Made by a program: the position numbers and the translations under genes. A stretch of 64,000 nucleotides of DNA from Symbiodinium natans. Its lineage: Eukaryota > Sar > Dinophyceae > Suessiales > Symbiodiniaceae. The DNA lies in assembly GCA_905221605.1 (NCBI GenBank), contig CAJNDS010002270.1, positions 310,001 to 374,000 of the forward strand, in the 5' to 3' direction. Below the pieces are notes generated by a model. That model searched no databases. It had not been told where the DNA came from and saw only the letters and a program-made list of their open reading frames with translations. Each line of letters begins with the position of its first letter. The first letter of the stretch is position 1. Below are positions 37,677 to 47,125 of the stretch, piece after piece.

Positions 37677-37794
37677 CTGGAATCTTGAGACTGCTTTGGG
37701 TTTTAGGGTTTAGGGTTTAGTGTTTAGGGTTTAGGTTTTAGGGTGTGGGGTTTGGGGTTTAGGATTTAGTTTAGTGCTGGAATCTTGAGACTGC
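37677..37794 (+). repeat. Telomere-like insertion flanked by an 18-bp direct repeat
   Basis: CTGGAATCTTGAGACTGC at 37677-37694 and 37777-37794, exactly 100 bp apart, brackets decayed TTTAGGG units. Confidence 0.9.
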
Positions 37795-38105
37795 GCGGTG
37801 GAGGTTCGGGTGGTTCAACAACATCTTGTGGTCTTTAGGGTTTAGGGTTCTTGTTTTTTTGGCAATCATGTTCCTTATAGTTTAGGGTAGCAAAATGGGT
37901 TGAGGGTTTCCTCGTTTCTTTGTTTATACTAACTTTCCTCAAAGTTTAGGGTAGCACATGTGCCCATGACTTTCTATATGGTTCCAGAATATATTGTTTA
38001 GGCGATGAGGGGCTTCGGGTTGAATGGCACTTTAGGGCTTCAGCTTCCCAACGGTAGGTACCCGTTCAGGAGGGCTGTGCCCCGATTCCGAGAAAACAGC
38101 CAATA

Positions 38106-38270
38106 CTGGGAGGTTCATGGGTACTTTTAACCCCAATAAGCAGTCCACTTATAGCCTACTTGGAGAAGTCTTTGGGGGCTTTGTCTTGGTAGTACCCATA
38201 AGGCAGAAGTCAAGGCAGAACAAAGGACTTAGGGGGCTTATAAGTACAGTTATCGTGGGGTTGTAAGCAC
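38106..38270. mobile_element. Foldback element family A, right end replaced by ITS
   Basis: CTGGGAGGTTCATGGGTACT left. The right arm GGGGCTTATAAGTACAGTTA stops at TTGTAAGCACC where the CCCTAAA array starts. Confidence 0.65.
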
Positions 38271-38487
38271 CCTAAACCCTAAACCCTAGACCCTGGACCC
38301 TAGACCCTAGACCCTAAACCCTAAACCCTAAACCCTAAACCCTAAACCCTAAACCCTAAACCCTAAACCCTAAACCCTAAACCCTAAACACTAAAACCCT
38401 AAACCCTAAACCCTAAACCCTAAACCCTAAACCCTAAACCCTAAACCCTAAACCCTAAACCCTAAACCCTAAACCCTAAACCCTAGA
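38269..38487 (-). repeat. Telomeric array, CCCTAAA
   Basis: About 31 units with a CCCTAGA block near the left. Confidence 0.95.
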
Positions 38488-38639
38488 CCCGAACCTCCCA
38501 GGAGGTCCCTGTGCCTTTGCCTATATAGGGGTACAACTGGGGGAGGCTTAGGATTTGGGGTTTATGGTTCAGGGGTTAGGGTGCAGACCCCCAAAACAGA
38601 TAGGGGTTGAAGGGTTTATAGGGTTTACAGTATGATGGA

Positions 38640-38775
38640 AGACTCCGCAGGAATCCTGCAGAAACATGGTTTACGGTTTAGGGTTTAGGGTTTAGAGTTT
38701 AGGGTTTAGGGAACATGGTTTCCCCAGAAACTAGAGAATGTCAGGGTGCGCTGCTCCGGCCCAATTTTAGGAATA
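38640..38775 (+). CDS. Exon split by a direct-repeat-flanked ITS
   Basis: The left part ends at AACATGGTTT. Skipping the 49-nt repeat period to the second copy gives RLRRNPAETWFPQKLENVRV then RCSGPIL. A second frame reads MEDSAGILQKHGFPRN and stops. CTCCGCAG is a possible acceptor. Family unknown. Confidence 0.35.
38673..38711 (+). repeat. TTTAGGG insertion flanked by AACATGGTTT
   Basis: Five units between copies of a 10-bp repeat at 38663-38672 and 38712-38721. Confidence 0.75.
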
Positions 38776-38978
38776 AGGATTCGAGTTTACAGGGTCCGAT
38801 AACTGGAGTTTGGAGTGCTGTACTTTTTTTGGTTCTGGGTTCTACTATAGCTACTTATACCTAAACAGTATACTTTTTTCCAGGGTCTATTCCAAAACCC
38901 TTTTTAAACCCCAAACCCTAAACCCTGAACCCTAAACCCTAAGCCCTAAGCCCTAAACCCTAAACCCTAGGGAAAAAG

Positions 38979-39148
38979 ATGCCTCCAAAACTGGAGAGAA
39001 CTGAGCACCTGAAACTCTTTGAGCTCACAACGCAGAATACCCGAAGACTTGGCTCTAAACCCCCCGGATCACTAACAAGCACCGTCCCAAAAGAGGCCTG
39101 CTTAGGGTTGATAGTTTGGAGCACTAAGCCTCGCTTCCAAGGCCCTAA
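38979..39148 (+). CDS. Small ORF with ATG, unknown
   Basis: From ATG: MPPKLERTEHLKLFELTTQN, then TRRLGSKPPGSLTSTVPKEA. It runs into TTTAGGG, where the frame becomes repeat translation. The upstream context (ATG after GAAAAAG) is plausible. Confidence 0.35.
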
Positions 39149-39291
39149 GGGTTTAGGGTTTAGGGTTTAGGGTTTAGGGTTTAGGGCTTAGGCCCCAACC
39201 CCTAAACCCCAGCCCTTACACCACCCAGGAAGCGCTTCAACACGGAGCGAGGACAGAAGCTCTGCAAAATCAGGGCTCCGTGGCAGGCATC

Positions 39292-39590
39292 TTTAGGGTG
39301 TAGGGGTTTAGGGTTTAGGGTTTAGGGTTTAGGGGTTTAGGGTTTAGGGGCTTAGGGGCTTAGGGGCTTAGGGGCTTAGGGGCTTAGGGGCTTAGGGGCT
39401 TAGGGGGTAGGGTTTAGGGTTTAGGGTTTAGGGTTTAGGGTTTAGGGTTTAGGGTTTAGGGTTTAGGGTTTAGGGTTTAGGGTTTAGGGTTTAGGGTTTA
39501 GGGTTTAGGGTTTAGGGTTTAGGGTTTAGGGTTTAGGGTTCAGGGTTTAGGGTTTAGGGTTTAGGGTTTAGGGTTTAGGGTTTGGGAGTT
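39292..39590 (+). repeat. Compound array with a GGGGCTTA block
   Basis: TTTAGGG units, then about eight GGGGCTTA units (39349-39408), then about 25 uniform TTTAGGG units. Confidence 0.95.
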
Positions 39591-39674
39591 TTTTGGGGGC
39601 AAGTGTAAGCTCGGCGCCTAGACAGTTTAGTTTGGCGCTGGCTCCTCGTTTCAGAACTAGCCGTCAGAAGGCAT

Positions 39675-39805
39675 AGACTAGGACCCAGAGTAGGCCCTTA
39701 CTGCCTTGTTTTTGGGCTTAGGTTCCCTTGTAAACCTCTTTAAAACAAAAAATGTACGTACCTTTGTTTTCCTAGGTTACTTTTGGGTCTAGTAGATGCC
39801 TTCGA
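39675..39805. mobile_element. Foldback element family B, intact copy
   Basis: GACTAGGACCCAGAGTAGGC left, TTACTTTTGGGTCTAGTAGA right, with no ITS inside. Useful as the empty-site reference. Confidence 0.75.
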
Positions 39806-39894
39806 GGATTCCAAAAAAGCAGTCCTTGGGCAGGGGAGTGTCGGAGGAGTAGCGGGTGAATTTGCTGTTTAGGGTTTAGGTTTTATGTAGGGCG

Positions 39895-40010
39895 CAGGAT
39901 GTAGGGTTTAGGGTTTAGGGTTTAGGGTTTAGGGTTTAGGGTTTAGGAGTTAGGTTTTAGGGTTTAGGGTTTAGGGCTAAGGGTTTAGGGTTTAGGGTTT
40001 AGGGTTTGAG
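39895..40010 (+). repeat. Telomeric array, TTTAGGG
   Basis: About 16 units in two blocks. Confidence 0.9.
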
Positions 40011-40081
40011 GCGCCCTGCGAAGAAAGCTGCAACGTCCACGCGGGCGGCCACGACCACGACTACCGCCTGGGAGGAGACTG
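40011..40081 (+). CDS. Candidate Thr-rich exon
   Basis: Between the ITS and ACTG|GTGGTT. Frame RPAKKAATSTRAATTTTTAW then EET. Same length and phase as the exon at 33606-33676. Confidence 0.4.
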
Positions 40082-40242
40082 GTGGTTAAACCCTAAACCC
40101 TAACCCTAAACCAAAAAAAGGAGCACTGAGAGCCCAAGAACCTCCACCCTAAACCCTGAACCCTAAACCCTGAACCCTGAACCCGGAACCCTGAACTGTA
40201 GAAGTCCAGAATAAGTTTGAGGGCCAGCTTCACACATTTCAG

Positions 40243-40320
40243 GGCCCAGAAGCCTACAAAATGCAGCCTGCGCCTCAGGAGGAGAGGGAGGACGACGACA
40301 TGCCGGCCGATGAGGCTAGG
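40243..40320 (+). CDS. Candidate acidic exon, phase 0
   Basis: Acceptor CACACATTTCAG and donor AGG|GTTGAG. Exactly 26 codons: GPEAYKMQPAPQEEREDDDM then PADEAR. Confidence 0.5.
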
Positions 40321-40359
40321 GTTGAGGGTTGAGGGTTTAGGGTTAATTAGGGTTGAGGC

Positions 40360-40430
40360 TTAGGGTTTAGGGTTTAGGGTTTAGGGTTTAGGGTTTAGGG
40401 TTTAGGGTTTAGGGTTTAGGGTTTAGGGCC
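40360..40430 (+). repeat. Telomeric array, TTTAGGG
   Basis: About ten units between two phase-0 exon candidates, so it would lie in their shared intron. Confidence 0.92.
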
Positions 40431-40454
40431 CCTCTGCAAGAGTCTCCCTTTCAG

Positions 40455-40517
40455 AAGGCAGAGGACACCACCTCAGCGGCCTCCACCTCCACCACCACAG
40501 CGACGTCACGGAAGGAG
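40455..40517 (+). CDS. Candidate Ser/Thr-rich exon, phase 0
   Basis: Acceptor CCCTTTCAG and donor AAGGAG|GTGCCA. Exactly 21 codons: KAEDTTSAASTSTTTATSRK then E. Compatible in phase with 40243-40320. Confidence 0.5.
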
Positions 40518-41028
40518 GTGCCAGGGTTTCGGGGCGTGGGGCTTTCGGCTCTTTAGAGTTTCTAGGATTTTTTGGTGTTTAGGGTTTAGGGTTCGGGTGT
40601 AGGGTTTAGGGTTTCAAGTATGGCAACCGATATTCAAAACCTAATGCTACCCATGAACCCTAAGCCTTGATCCCGCTACTACTAACCCCTCTAAAACACC
40701 TGCCGCTTTTCATTGTCCTTATGCATGGCAGTTGATCAACATACCTGTTCCCAAACGACCACTGAGTCCTAAACCCGAAACCCTAAATCCTAAGTTTTAA
40801 ACCCTAAGCCCAATTATACCTTAGTAGCCCCCTATCTAGCTCCGAGGGCCAAAGCAAGCCGCCCTAATTATACTACGGTTCTCTCCTGGGCAAGTTCGAG
40901 GGCATGCATAGGCTTAGGTTTTAGGTTTTAGGTTTTAGGGTCTAGGGTCTAGGGTCGAGGGTTTAGGGTTTCGGGTTTCGGGTTTCGTGTTTAGGGTTTA
41001 GGGTTTGGGTTTAGGGTTTGGGGTTTAG

Positions 41029-41133
41029 ACTTAGTAAGTCTACTTAGTATCCCCGAGAAGCCCGATGAATCATAATGCATCCTGTAACCCACCTGACCGG
41101 CCCTACATACTAAGTCAAGAGGTCTTGCAAGTC
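41029..41133. mobile_element. Foldback element family D
   Basis: ACTTAGTAAGTCTACTTAGT left and ACATACTAAGTCAAGAGGTC right. The DNA at 40620-40910 is unique with no convincing gene. Confidence 0.55.
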
Positions 41134-41334
41134 TTAGGGCTTAGGGTTTAGGGTTTAGGGCTTTGGGTTTAGGGTTGAGTTTCTTACTCGGGGATGAGGT
41201 GGGCCGTGCCTGAATTCTGAAATCAGGATGAAGCCTTGTCTCAGGTTGGCGGCTGAAGTGTTGTTTGGTTCTGTAGGATACAGATGTTTGTAGGGCTTGG
41301 CGTCAGAATACTGAAGTGTTTAAAGAAGTTTGAG

Positions 41335-41437
41335 TTGGGATGTTCCCCCCTTATACTAACAGTCCTGAGTAGGGATTATCATAGGAGGCTACGATAATCC
41401 CTATTATGGACTGTTAGTACAAGGGTGAACATCCCAA
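41335..41437. mobile_element. Foldback element family C, best copy
   Basis: TTGGGATGTTC and GAACATCCCAA are perfect ends, extended by CTTATACTAACAGTCC / GGACTGTTAGTACAAGG. A second inner palindrome AGGGATTATC/GATAATCCCT makes nearly the whole element self-complementary. Confidence 0.8.
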
Positions 41438-41667
41438 GGTTTGAGGGCTGTTTAGGATTCAGTGCTTTGCCGACACCATCGGGAACACTTTTGGTCAGGC
41501 TAACCCTAAGCCCCAAACCCCAAACCCTAAACCCCAAACCCTAATCCCAAACTCGAGACCGGGAGGCGAAGGTCACCCCAAAGCCCGCCTTCGAGTCTGG
41601 GCTTCGTGTTGGCCGGGGCTGACTTGAAAGGTTCATGGGGTTAGGGGCGGGGGGTGGGGTGTGGGGG

Positions 41668-41742
41668 GGTTTAGGGTTTAGGGTTTAGGGTTTAGGGTTT
41701 AGGGTTTAGGGTTTAGGGTTTAGGGTTTAGGGTTTAGGGGAT
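41668..41742 (+). repeat. Telomeric array, TTTAGGG
   Basis: About ten perfect units. Confidence 0.92.
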
Positions 41743-41861
41743 ATTTGCTTTACAAAGGGATACAAGGTTAGGGGTTCGGGACTCACAATCGCACTTCCAA
41801 GCACCCATGTTCGGCTGAAAGTCCCAAGTGCCAAAAGAAGACCCTGAGCCTGTATCCCGAA

Positions 41862-41936
41862 ATCCTAACCCTAAACCCTAAACCCTAAACCCTAAACCCC
41901 AAACCCCAAACCCCAAACCCCAAACCCCAAACCCTA
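41862..41936 (-). repeat. CCCTAAA array with a CCCCAAA block
   Basis: Five to six CCCCAAA units follow four CCCTAAA units. Confidence 0.9.
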
Positions 41937-42155
41937 TTGGGGCTTAGGGGGCTTAGGGTTAGGGTTCCGGTTTGCAAGGTTTAGGGCTGAGGGGTTAAGG
42001 GCCCCCCCTTGCAGAAAGTTACTGAGTGTTTCAAGATCGCACATATTTATGTGTTCCGTTACTTTTGCACCAACTCAAGCTAACAAAAACAGTAGTTTGT
42101 TTGTTCCTACGCAGGCTAGTGCGTGCACCCCTTAAATCCTAAACCCTGACCCCCA

Positions 42156-42430
42156 GGCCCTTCTTACAAGTTCAGGGTTTAGGGTTTAGGGTTTAGGGTT
42201 TAGGGTTTAGGGTTTAGGGTTTTAGGGTTTTAGGGTTTAGGGTTTAGGGTTTAGGGTTTAGGGTTTAGGGTTTAGGGTTTAGGGTTTAGGGTTTAGGGTT
42301 TAGGGTTTAGGGTTTAGGGTTTAGGGTTTGGGTACAAGTTCAGGGCTGGAAGTTCAGGATGTGGTGGGGATTGAGGCTGGGTGTGGGGATGGACCCCCAG
42401 TCCTCAACATCCACCAAGGGCTTGTCCAGG
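42156..42430 (+). CDS. Exon split by a direct-repeat-flanked ITS
   Basis: ACCCCCAG precedes ALLTSSG. Skipping to the second copy of the repeat gives LEVQDVVGIEAGCGDGPPVL then NIHQGLVQ and a GTGCTC donor. The step is 168 nt. Another frame is also open after joining. Protein unknown. Confidence 0.4.
42178..42332 (+). repeat. TTTAGGG insertion flanked by a 13-bp direct repeat
   Basis: TACAAGTTCAGGG at 42165-42177 and 42333-42345 brackets about 22 units. Confidence 0.9.
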
Positions 42431-42442
42431 TGCTCCCACGCC

Positions 42443-42522
42443 CTAAATCCTAAACCCTAAACCCTAAACCCTAAAGCCCCTGAGTTCCTAACCCTAAACC
42501 CTAAACCCTAAACCCTAAATTC
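42443..42522 (-). repeat. Telomeric array, CCCTAAA
   Basis: Two blocks of four to five units around TGAGTTCCTA. A poly-G run of about 30 follows at 42691-42720. Confidence 0.85.
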
Positions 42523-42690
42523 CTGAATCACTAGACCGAGCTCTAGGAGAGAACCAGCCTTCCCCTGGTGCTGCTTCTTTGAAAGGGACCAAATCTAGGC
42601 CCCTTCTGGGTTCAGGGTTTGGGGTTTAGGACTATGCCCCTCATAGAAGCCCTCCAGAACCCTTCGTGCCTGCTCAAGGGTAGGTGGGCG

Positions 42691-42721
<31 letters not shown>

Positions 42722-42776
42722 GGGGCCATGAAAAACCCAACAAACCCTAAACCCTAAACCCTCAACCCTAAGCCAA

Positions 42777-42846
42777 GGAGACCGGAGCAAGGAAGATAAC
42801 GACAACAACCACCACGGCTACACTGGGCTTTGAAAAAGCCGCCAAG
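42777..42846 (+). CDS. Candidate Thr-rich exon
   Basis: Frame ETGARKITTTTTTATLGFEK then AAK, ending GCCAAG|GTCGGG. No strong acceptor. Confidence 0.35.
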
Positions 42847-43104
42847 GTCGGGTTTCGGGTTTTGGGCCAGGGTTTTGGCCCGAATCCCAAAACGACCGAA
42901 CCCTAAGCCCAACAAACCCTATAAATCCTACCCCTACACCCTAAGCCCTAAACCCTAAACCGTCTAAACCCTGCCCAAACCCTAAACTCGGAGACTACCA
43001 AAGGTGACCCTAGGCAAAGGTGACCTTTGCAGGGTCTGTGGCTGTGCCACAGAGTATGGCATAGATTGAATATGTTTGGACGAATACATTTAAATTACAC
43101 AGCG

Positions 43105-43122
43105 TGTGTGTGTGTGTGTGTG
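43105..43122. repeat. GT microsatellite
   Basis: Nine GT units within unique DNA (43000-43300). TGCTCCAAGTGGTGCCAACTATCAAAA near 43200 imperfectly repeats TGCTTCAAGTAGTGCCAACAATGAAAA near 43143. No gene assigned. Confidence 0.8.
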
Positions 43123-43524
43123 CAAATTCTAAATTTAGATGTGTTGCTTCAAGTAGTGCCAACAATGAAAAAAAGCAGAACTGCCAACCAAAAAACATTT
43201 TGCTCCAAGTGGTGCCAACTATCAAAATCGTTTCGAACCAAGAACAAAAGCCTTTTTTGTTTTCAGAAAGAGAAATCCCCAGACTCCAATCCCCAAACCC
43301 AAAACCCTGAACCCTAAACCCTGAACGACCCTAAAATGCCCGGCGTATGTGCCTGGCGCTGTCGACCACAGCCAGCCACCATGCCGGGGGCCCCAGAGGG
43401 TCTGTGAAGGGTTCCCTTACTTAGGTCCTTACCCCTGCCCGACCCTTCCCCTTCCCCCTCCCCCCTCCTCCCCTCTCCCCCTCTCCCCCTCTCCCCCCGC
43501 CCCCCAACACACACTGTTTTGGAT

Positions 43525-43622
43525 GCCCAGTAGTGCCCTTATTCACTTTCTATTGGGTTCTTATCCCATACAAACCCCTATAAGCCAAAAAGGGTGACCT
43601 TTTTTCTCCTAGGTTACTGAAA
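43525..43622. mobile_element. Family B element, partial, last of region 1
   Basis: GCCCTTATTCACTTTCTATT ... CCAAAAAGGGTGACC ... CTCCTAGGTTACT matches the B interior. The ends are lost. No family A-F copy is seen to the right. Confidence 0.5.
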
Positions 43623-43631
43623 AACCCAGCC

Positions 43632-43720
43632 GCGAGGACAATAGGACCCTAAACCCTAAACCCTAAACCCTAAGCCCTAAACCCTGCCCTAAACCCTGAA
43701 ACCCTAAACCGGGCTGTGTA
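43632..43720 (-). repeat. CCCTAAA block, duplicated at 45696-45815
   Basis: GCGAGGACAATAGGACCCTA, telomeric units, then AAACCGGGCTGTGTAGCCCT. The same order recurs at 45696-45815, so this leader plus hairpin cluster was duplicated. Confidence 0.75.
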
Positions 43721-44330
43721 GCCCTAATTGGGCTGTGTAGTCCTAGGACATTGGGCTGTATAGCCCTAGGCCGGCGGGCTGTAAAGCCTTAGTTGTGCTG
43801 TGTAGCCCTAGACCCTAAACCCAAAACCCTAAACCCTAAACCCTAAACCCTAAACCCTAAACAAATGGGCTGTATAGCCCTAGGCCGGGCTGTATAGCCC
43901 TAGGCCGGGCTGTGTAGCCCTAGCTGTATAGCCCTAGGCCGGGCTGTATAGCCCTAGGGCTGTGTCTGTGTCGCCCTAGGACAAATGGGCTGTATAGCCC
44001 TAGGCAGGGCTGTATAGCCCAAATTGGGCTGTGTAGCCCTAGGACAAATGGGCTGTATAGCCCTAGGCCGGGCTGTATAGCCCTAATTGGGCTGTGTAGC
44101 CCTAGGACAAATGGGCTGTATAGCCCTAGGCAGGGCTGTATAGTCCAAATTGGGCTGTGTAGCCCTAGGACAAATGGGCTGTATAGCCCTAGGCCGGGCT
44201 GTATAGCCCAAATTGGGCTGTGTAGCCCTAGGACAAAGGGCTGTATAGCCCTAGGCCGGGCTGTATAGCCCTAGTTGGGCTGTGTAGCCCTAGGACAAAT
44301 GGGCTGTATAGCCCTAAGGCCTAGGCCGGG
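43711..44330 (+). repeat. Hairpin repeat cluster 1, about 29 copies
   Basis: GGGCT-GTAT-AGCCCTAGG-type units, each a 5-bp stem and 4-nt loop (GTAT, GTGT or GTAA). From 43861 they form a three-hairpin higher-order unit of about 62 bp with spacers CCG, AATT and GGACAAAT, repeated about seven times. Confidence 0.93.
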
Positions 44331-44339
44331 CTCAGGATG

Positions 44340-45540
44340 TTTTTTAAAGCCTTTTTTTGGGTATCCGCCCTGACAAAACTCTCGCGATTTTTTACAAGCA
44401 TCTTCTGTGGGTCTCCGCCCTGACCAAACTCTCGCGATTTTTTAAAAAGCATCTTCTCTCACGAATTTTGTTTAAAGCTATTTCTGTGGGTTTCCGCCCT
44501 GACCAAACTCTCGTGATTTGTTGTTTAAAGCATTTTCTGTGGGTCCCCGCCCTGACCAAACTCTCGCGATTTTTGTTTGAAAGCCTTTTTTGTGGGTCCC
44601 CGTCCTGACAAAACACTCGCGATTTTTGTTTGAAAGCCGTTTGTGAGTTTCCACCCTGACAAAACTCTCGCGAATTCCTTTAAACATCTTCTCTCGCGAT
44701 TTTTGCTTGAAGCATTTTCTGTGGGTCTCCGCCCTGGCCAAACTCTCGTGATTTGGTGTTAAAGCATTTTCTGTGGGTCCCCGCCCTGACCAAACTCTCG
44801 CGATTTTTGTTTGAAAGCCTTTTTTGTGGGTCTCCGCCCTGACAAAACACTCGCGATTTTTGTTTGAAAGCCTTTTTTGGTGGGTCTCCGCCTGACAAAC
44901 CTCTCGCGAGTTTTTTAAAGCATCCTCTGTGGGTCTCCGCCCTGACAAAACTCTCGGGGTTTGTTTTTTGAAGCATCTTCTGTGGGTCTCTGCCCTGACA
45001 AAACTCTCGCGATTTTTTTTTTGAAAGCCTTTTTTCTGGGTTGCGGGTTTCCGACTAGACAACTCTCGCGCTTTTTTCAAGTCTTTTTTGAACGTCTCAA
45101 TTGGTTTTAAAACCTATGTGGGTCTCCGCCCTGACGAAACTCTCGCGATTTGTTTAACGCATGTTCTGCGGGTGCCCTGGCAAAACTCTCGCGAGTTTTT
45201 TGCGCCCTGAAAATTGAAAACTCTTGCCATTTTTTGTTATGCCTTTTTTGTGGGTCTTGGCCCGGACGAAAATCTCGAGGTGTTTGTTTTAAGGTTTATA
45301 TTGCGGGTCTCCACCCTGAAAACTCTCGCGACTTTGTTGTTCTTTTGAGCCTTTTCTGTGGGTCTCCGCCCCGACAAAACTCTCGCGATGTTTTTAAAGG
45401 ATTTTTTGTGGGTCTCCGCCCTGACAGAACTCTCGTGGTTTTTTGTTTAAGCCTCTTTTGTGTCTCCGCCCTCAGAAAACTCTGGCGATTTGTTTGTGTT
45501 ATCTTTTTTGTCGGTCTCCGCCCTGACAAAACTAGCCTGA
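44340..45540 (+). repeat. Minisatellite of about 20 units of 50-65 bp
   Basis: Units carry GTGGGTCTCCGCCCTGACAA, AACTCTCGCGATTTTTGTTT and AAGCCTTTT in order. Frames stay open for 193 codons (+) and 200 codons (minus) only because the unit lacks stops. The peptides are repetitive and I do not call a gene. Confidence 0.9.
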
Positions 45541-45815
45541 ATTATCTCTTTTGTGGGGCCACCCTGCTGTCCTGTGAACAAATAACTCTCGCAGTGTGTT
45601 TCTCACACCCCTGCCACCGCCCACCATTCATTTTTGACCCACTCCCATCCCCCCTCCCTTCCTTTCCCCCCCCCCCCCCACGCACACTGCACTGCGCGAG
45701 GACAATGGGACCCCTAAACCCTAAAGCTTGAAACCCTAAACCCTGAAACCCTAAACCCTAAGCCCTAAACCCTAAACTGCCCTAAAGCCTGAAACCCTAA
45801 ACCGGGCTGTGTAGC
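45541..45815. other. Unique CT-rich stretch then CCCTAAA leader
   Basis: A C-rich tract (45650-45680) and the duplicated leader described at 43632. No gene. Confidence 0.5.
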
Positions 45816-46295
45816 CCTAGGCTTAGGAGGTTGGGCTGTGTAGCCCTAGGACAAATGGGCTGTATAGCCTTAACCCTGAGGGCTTTCTGGGCTGTATAGC
45901 CCTAGGACCTAGGACCCTAAGATCTTAGGGTTTTGAGGGTCATGGGCTGTACAGCCCTAGGACTTTCTGGGCTGTATAGCCCTAGGACCCTAAGACTTTA
46001 AGATTGCAAAAAAAGTTTTGAGGAGAATGGGTTAGGACATGGGTGTTGTGGTGATTCATTAGACGGTGTCAAATATAAACGACAAACCCCCTACTCTGAA
46101 CCTAACCCATGCCCCCTTGACTTGGACCACCTTTGACTGGGCTGTATAGCCCTAGTTGGGCTGTGTAGCCCTAGACCCTAAACCCTGAACCCTAAACCCG
46201 GCTGTATAGCCCTAATTGGGCTGCGTAATCCTAAAACATGGGCTGTATAGCCCCAGGCCGGGCTGAGTATAGCCCTAGCTGGGCTGTGTAGCCCT
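45803..46295 (+). repeat. Hairpin repeat cluster 2, about 12 copies
   Basis: GGGCTGTGTAGCCCTAGG and related units, some decayed (GGGCTGCGTAATCC). One unit has the loop GTAC. Between 46000 and 46135 is unique DNA that shares GGGTTAGGACATGGG and GACAAACCCCCTAC with 48200-48410. Confidence 0.88.
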
Positions 46296-46329
46296 GGGCA
46301 TCGATAGCTCACGGTTTCGTGTTGCCCAG

Positions 46330-46410
46330 GTGGCTTCTACAGCTGTCGGTTGAGTTCACTTCGCTTTGGACGCCTGCCCGGGTCCCACTGGGTTTGCGGG
46401 TTGGCAGTTG
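46330..46410 (+). CDS. Candidate exon, unknown protein
   Basis: After GTTGCCCAG the frame reads WLLQLSVEFTSLWTPARVPL then GLRVGS and TGA. Decayed inverse hairpins (ACAGCCC) lie at 46480-46535. Confidence 0.35.
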
Positions 46411-46904
46411 AGGGTTGAGTAGTCTGGGGCTAAACTACACAATGAAATTGTCTTGGGGTTATGCAGCCCAACCTACGGCTTCACAGCCCGAAATAGTCGT
46501 GTTAGGCATTCACAGCCCAAATTATACAGCCCAGCCTAGGGCTTAGGGTTTCGAATTTCAGGTTTAGGGTTTAGGGTTTAAAGGTTCAGAGTTTAGGGTT
46601 TGGGGTTGAGGATTAACAGTCGCGGGTTGAGGGTGTCGTGTTTAAAGAGGCCTGACAGCTTAGGGTTTAAAAGGGGTGTAAGGGGTCCAAGGAGTTGGTT
46701 TTTTTTTCGGTTTAGGGTATGGGTCTTATTCCTCTTTCTTGTGGTTTTAATTGGCTAAGGCATCGATTTGGCCTAGGGCACTCACAATGATACAGTTACA
46801 CCCCCCCCCCCTCACCTGAATCCTAAACTGATTATAAACCCTGAAGCCTAACCTCAAACCCTGAACCCCAAATTCACCCTAACTTCCAAACCCTAAAGCC
46901 TAAG

Positions 46905-47125
46905 CCCTAGGCTGGGCTGTGTAGCCCTACGACAATGGGCTGTAAAGCCCTAGTAGCCCTAGGAACCTGGGCTGTAAAGTCCTAAGCCGGGCTGTGTAGT
47001 CCTAGTTGGGCTGTGTAGCCCTAGGACAAATGGGCTGTATAGCCCTAGACCGGGCTGTATAGCCCTAGTTGGGCTGTGTAGCCCTAGGAGAAATGGGCTG
47101 TAAAGCCCTAGGTGGGCTGTGTCCT
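46905..47125 (+). repeat. Hairpin repeat cluster 3, about 9 copies
   Basis: GGGCTGTAAAGCCC, GGGCTGTGTAGCCC and GGGCTGTATAGCCC units with GGACAAAT spacers as in cluster 1. The region 46540-46900 is decayed telomeric and unique DNA. Confidence 0.9.

Noticed and set aside
43711-44330. CRISPR-like array
   Set aside because: Spacers are not unique, repeats are 14-18 bp hairpins and the setting is eukaryotic.
44478-45080. 200-residue minus-strand protein
   Set aside because: It is translation of a stop-poor minisatellite. The plus strand is equally open nearby.
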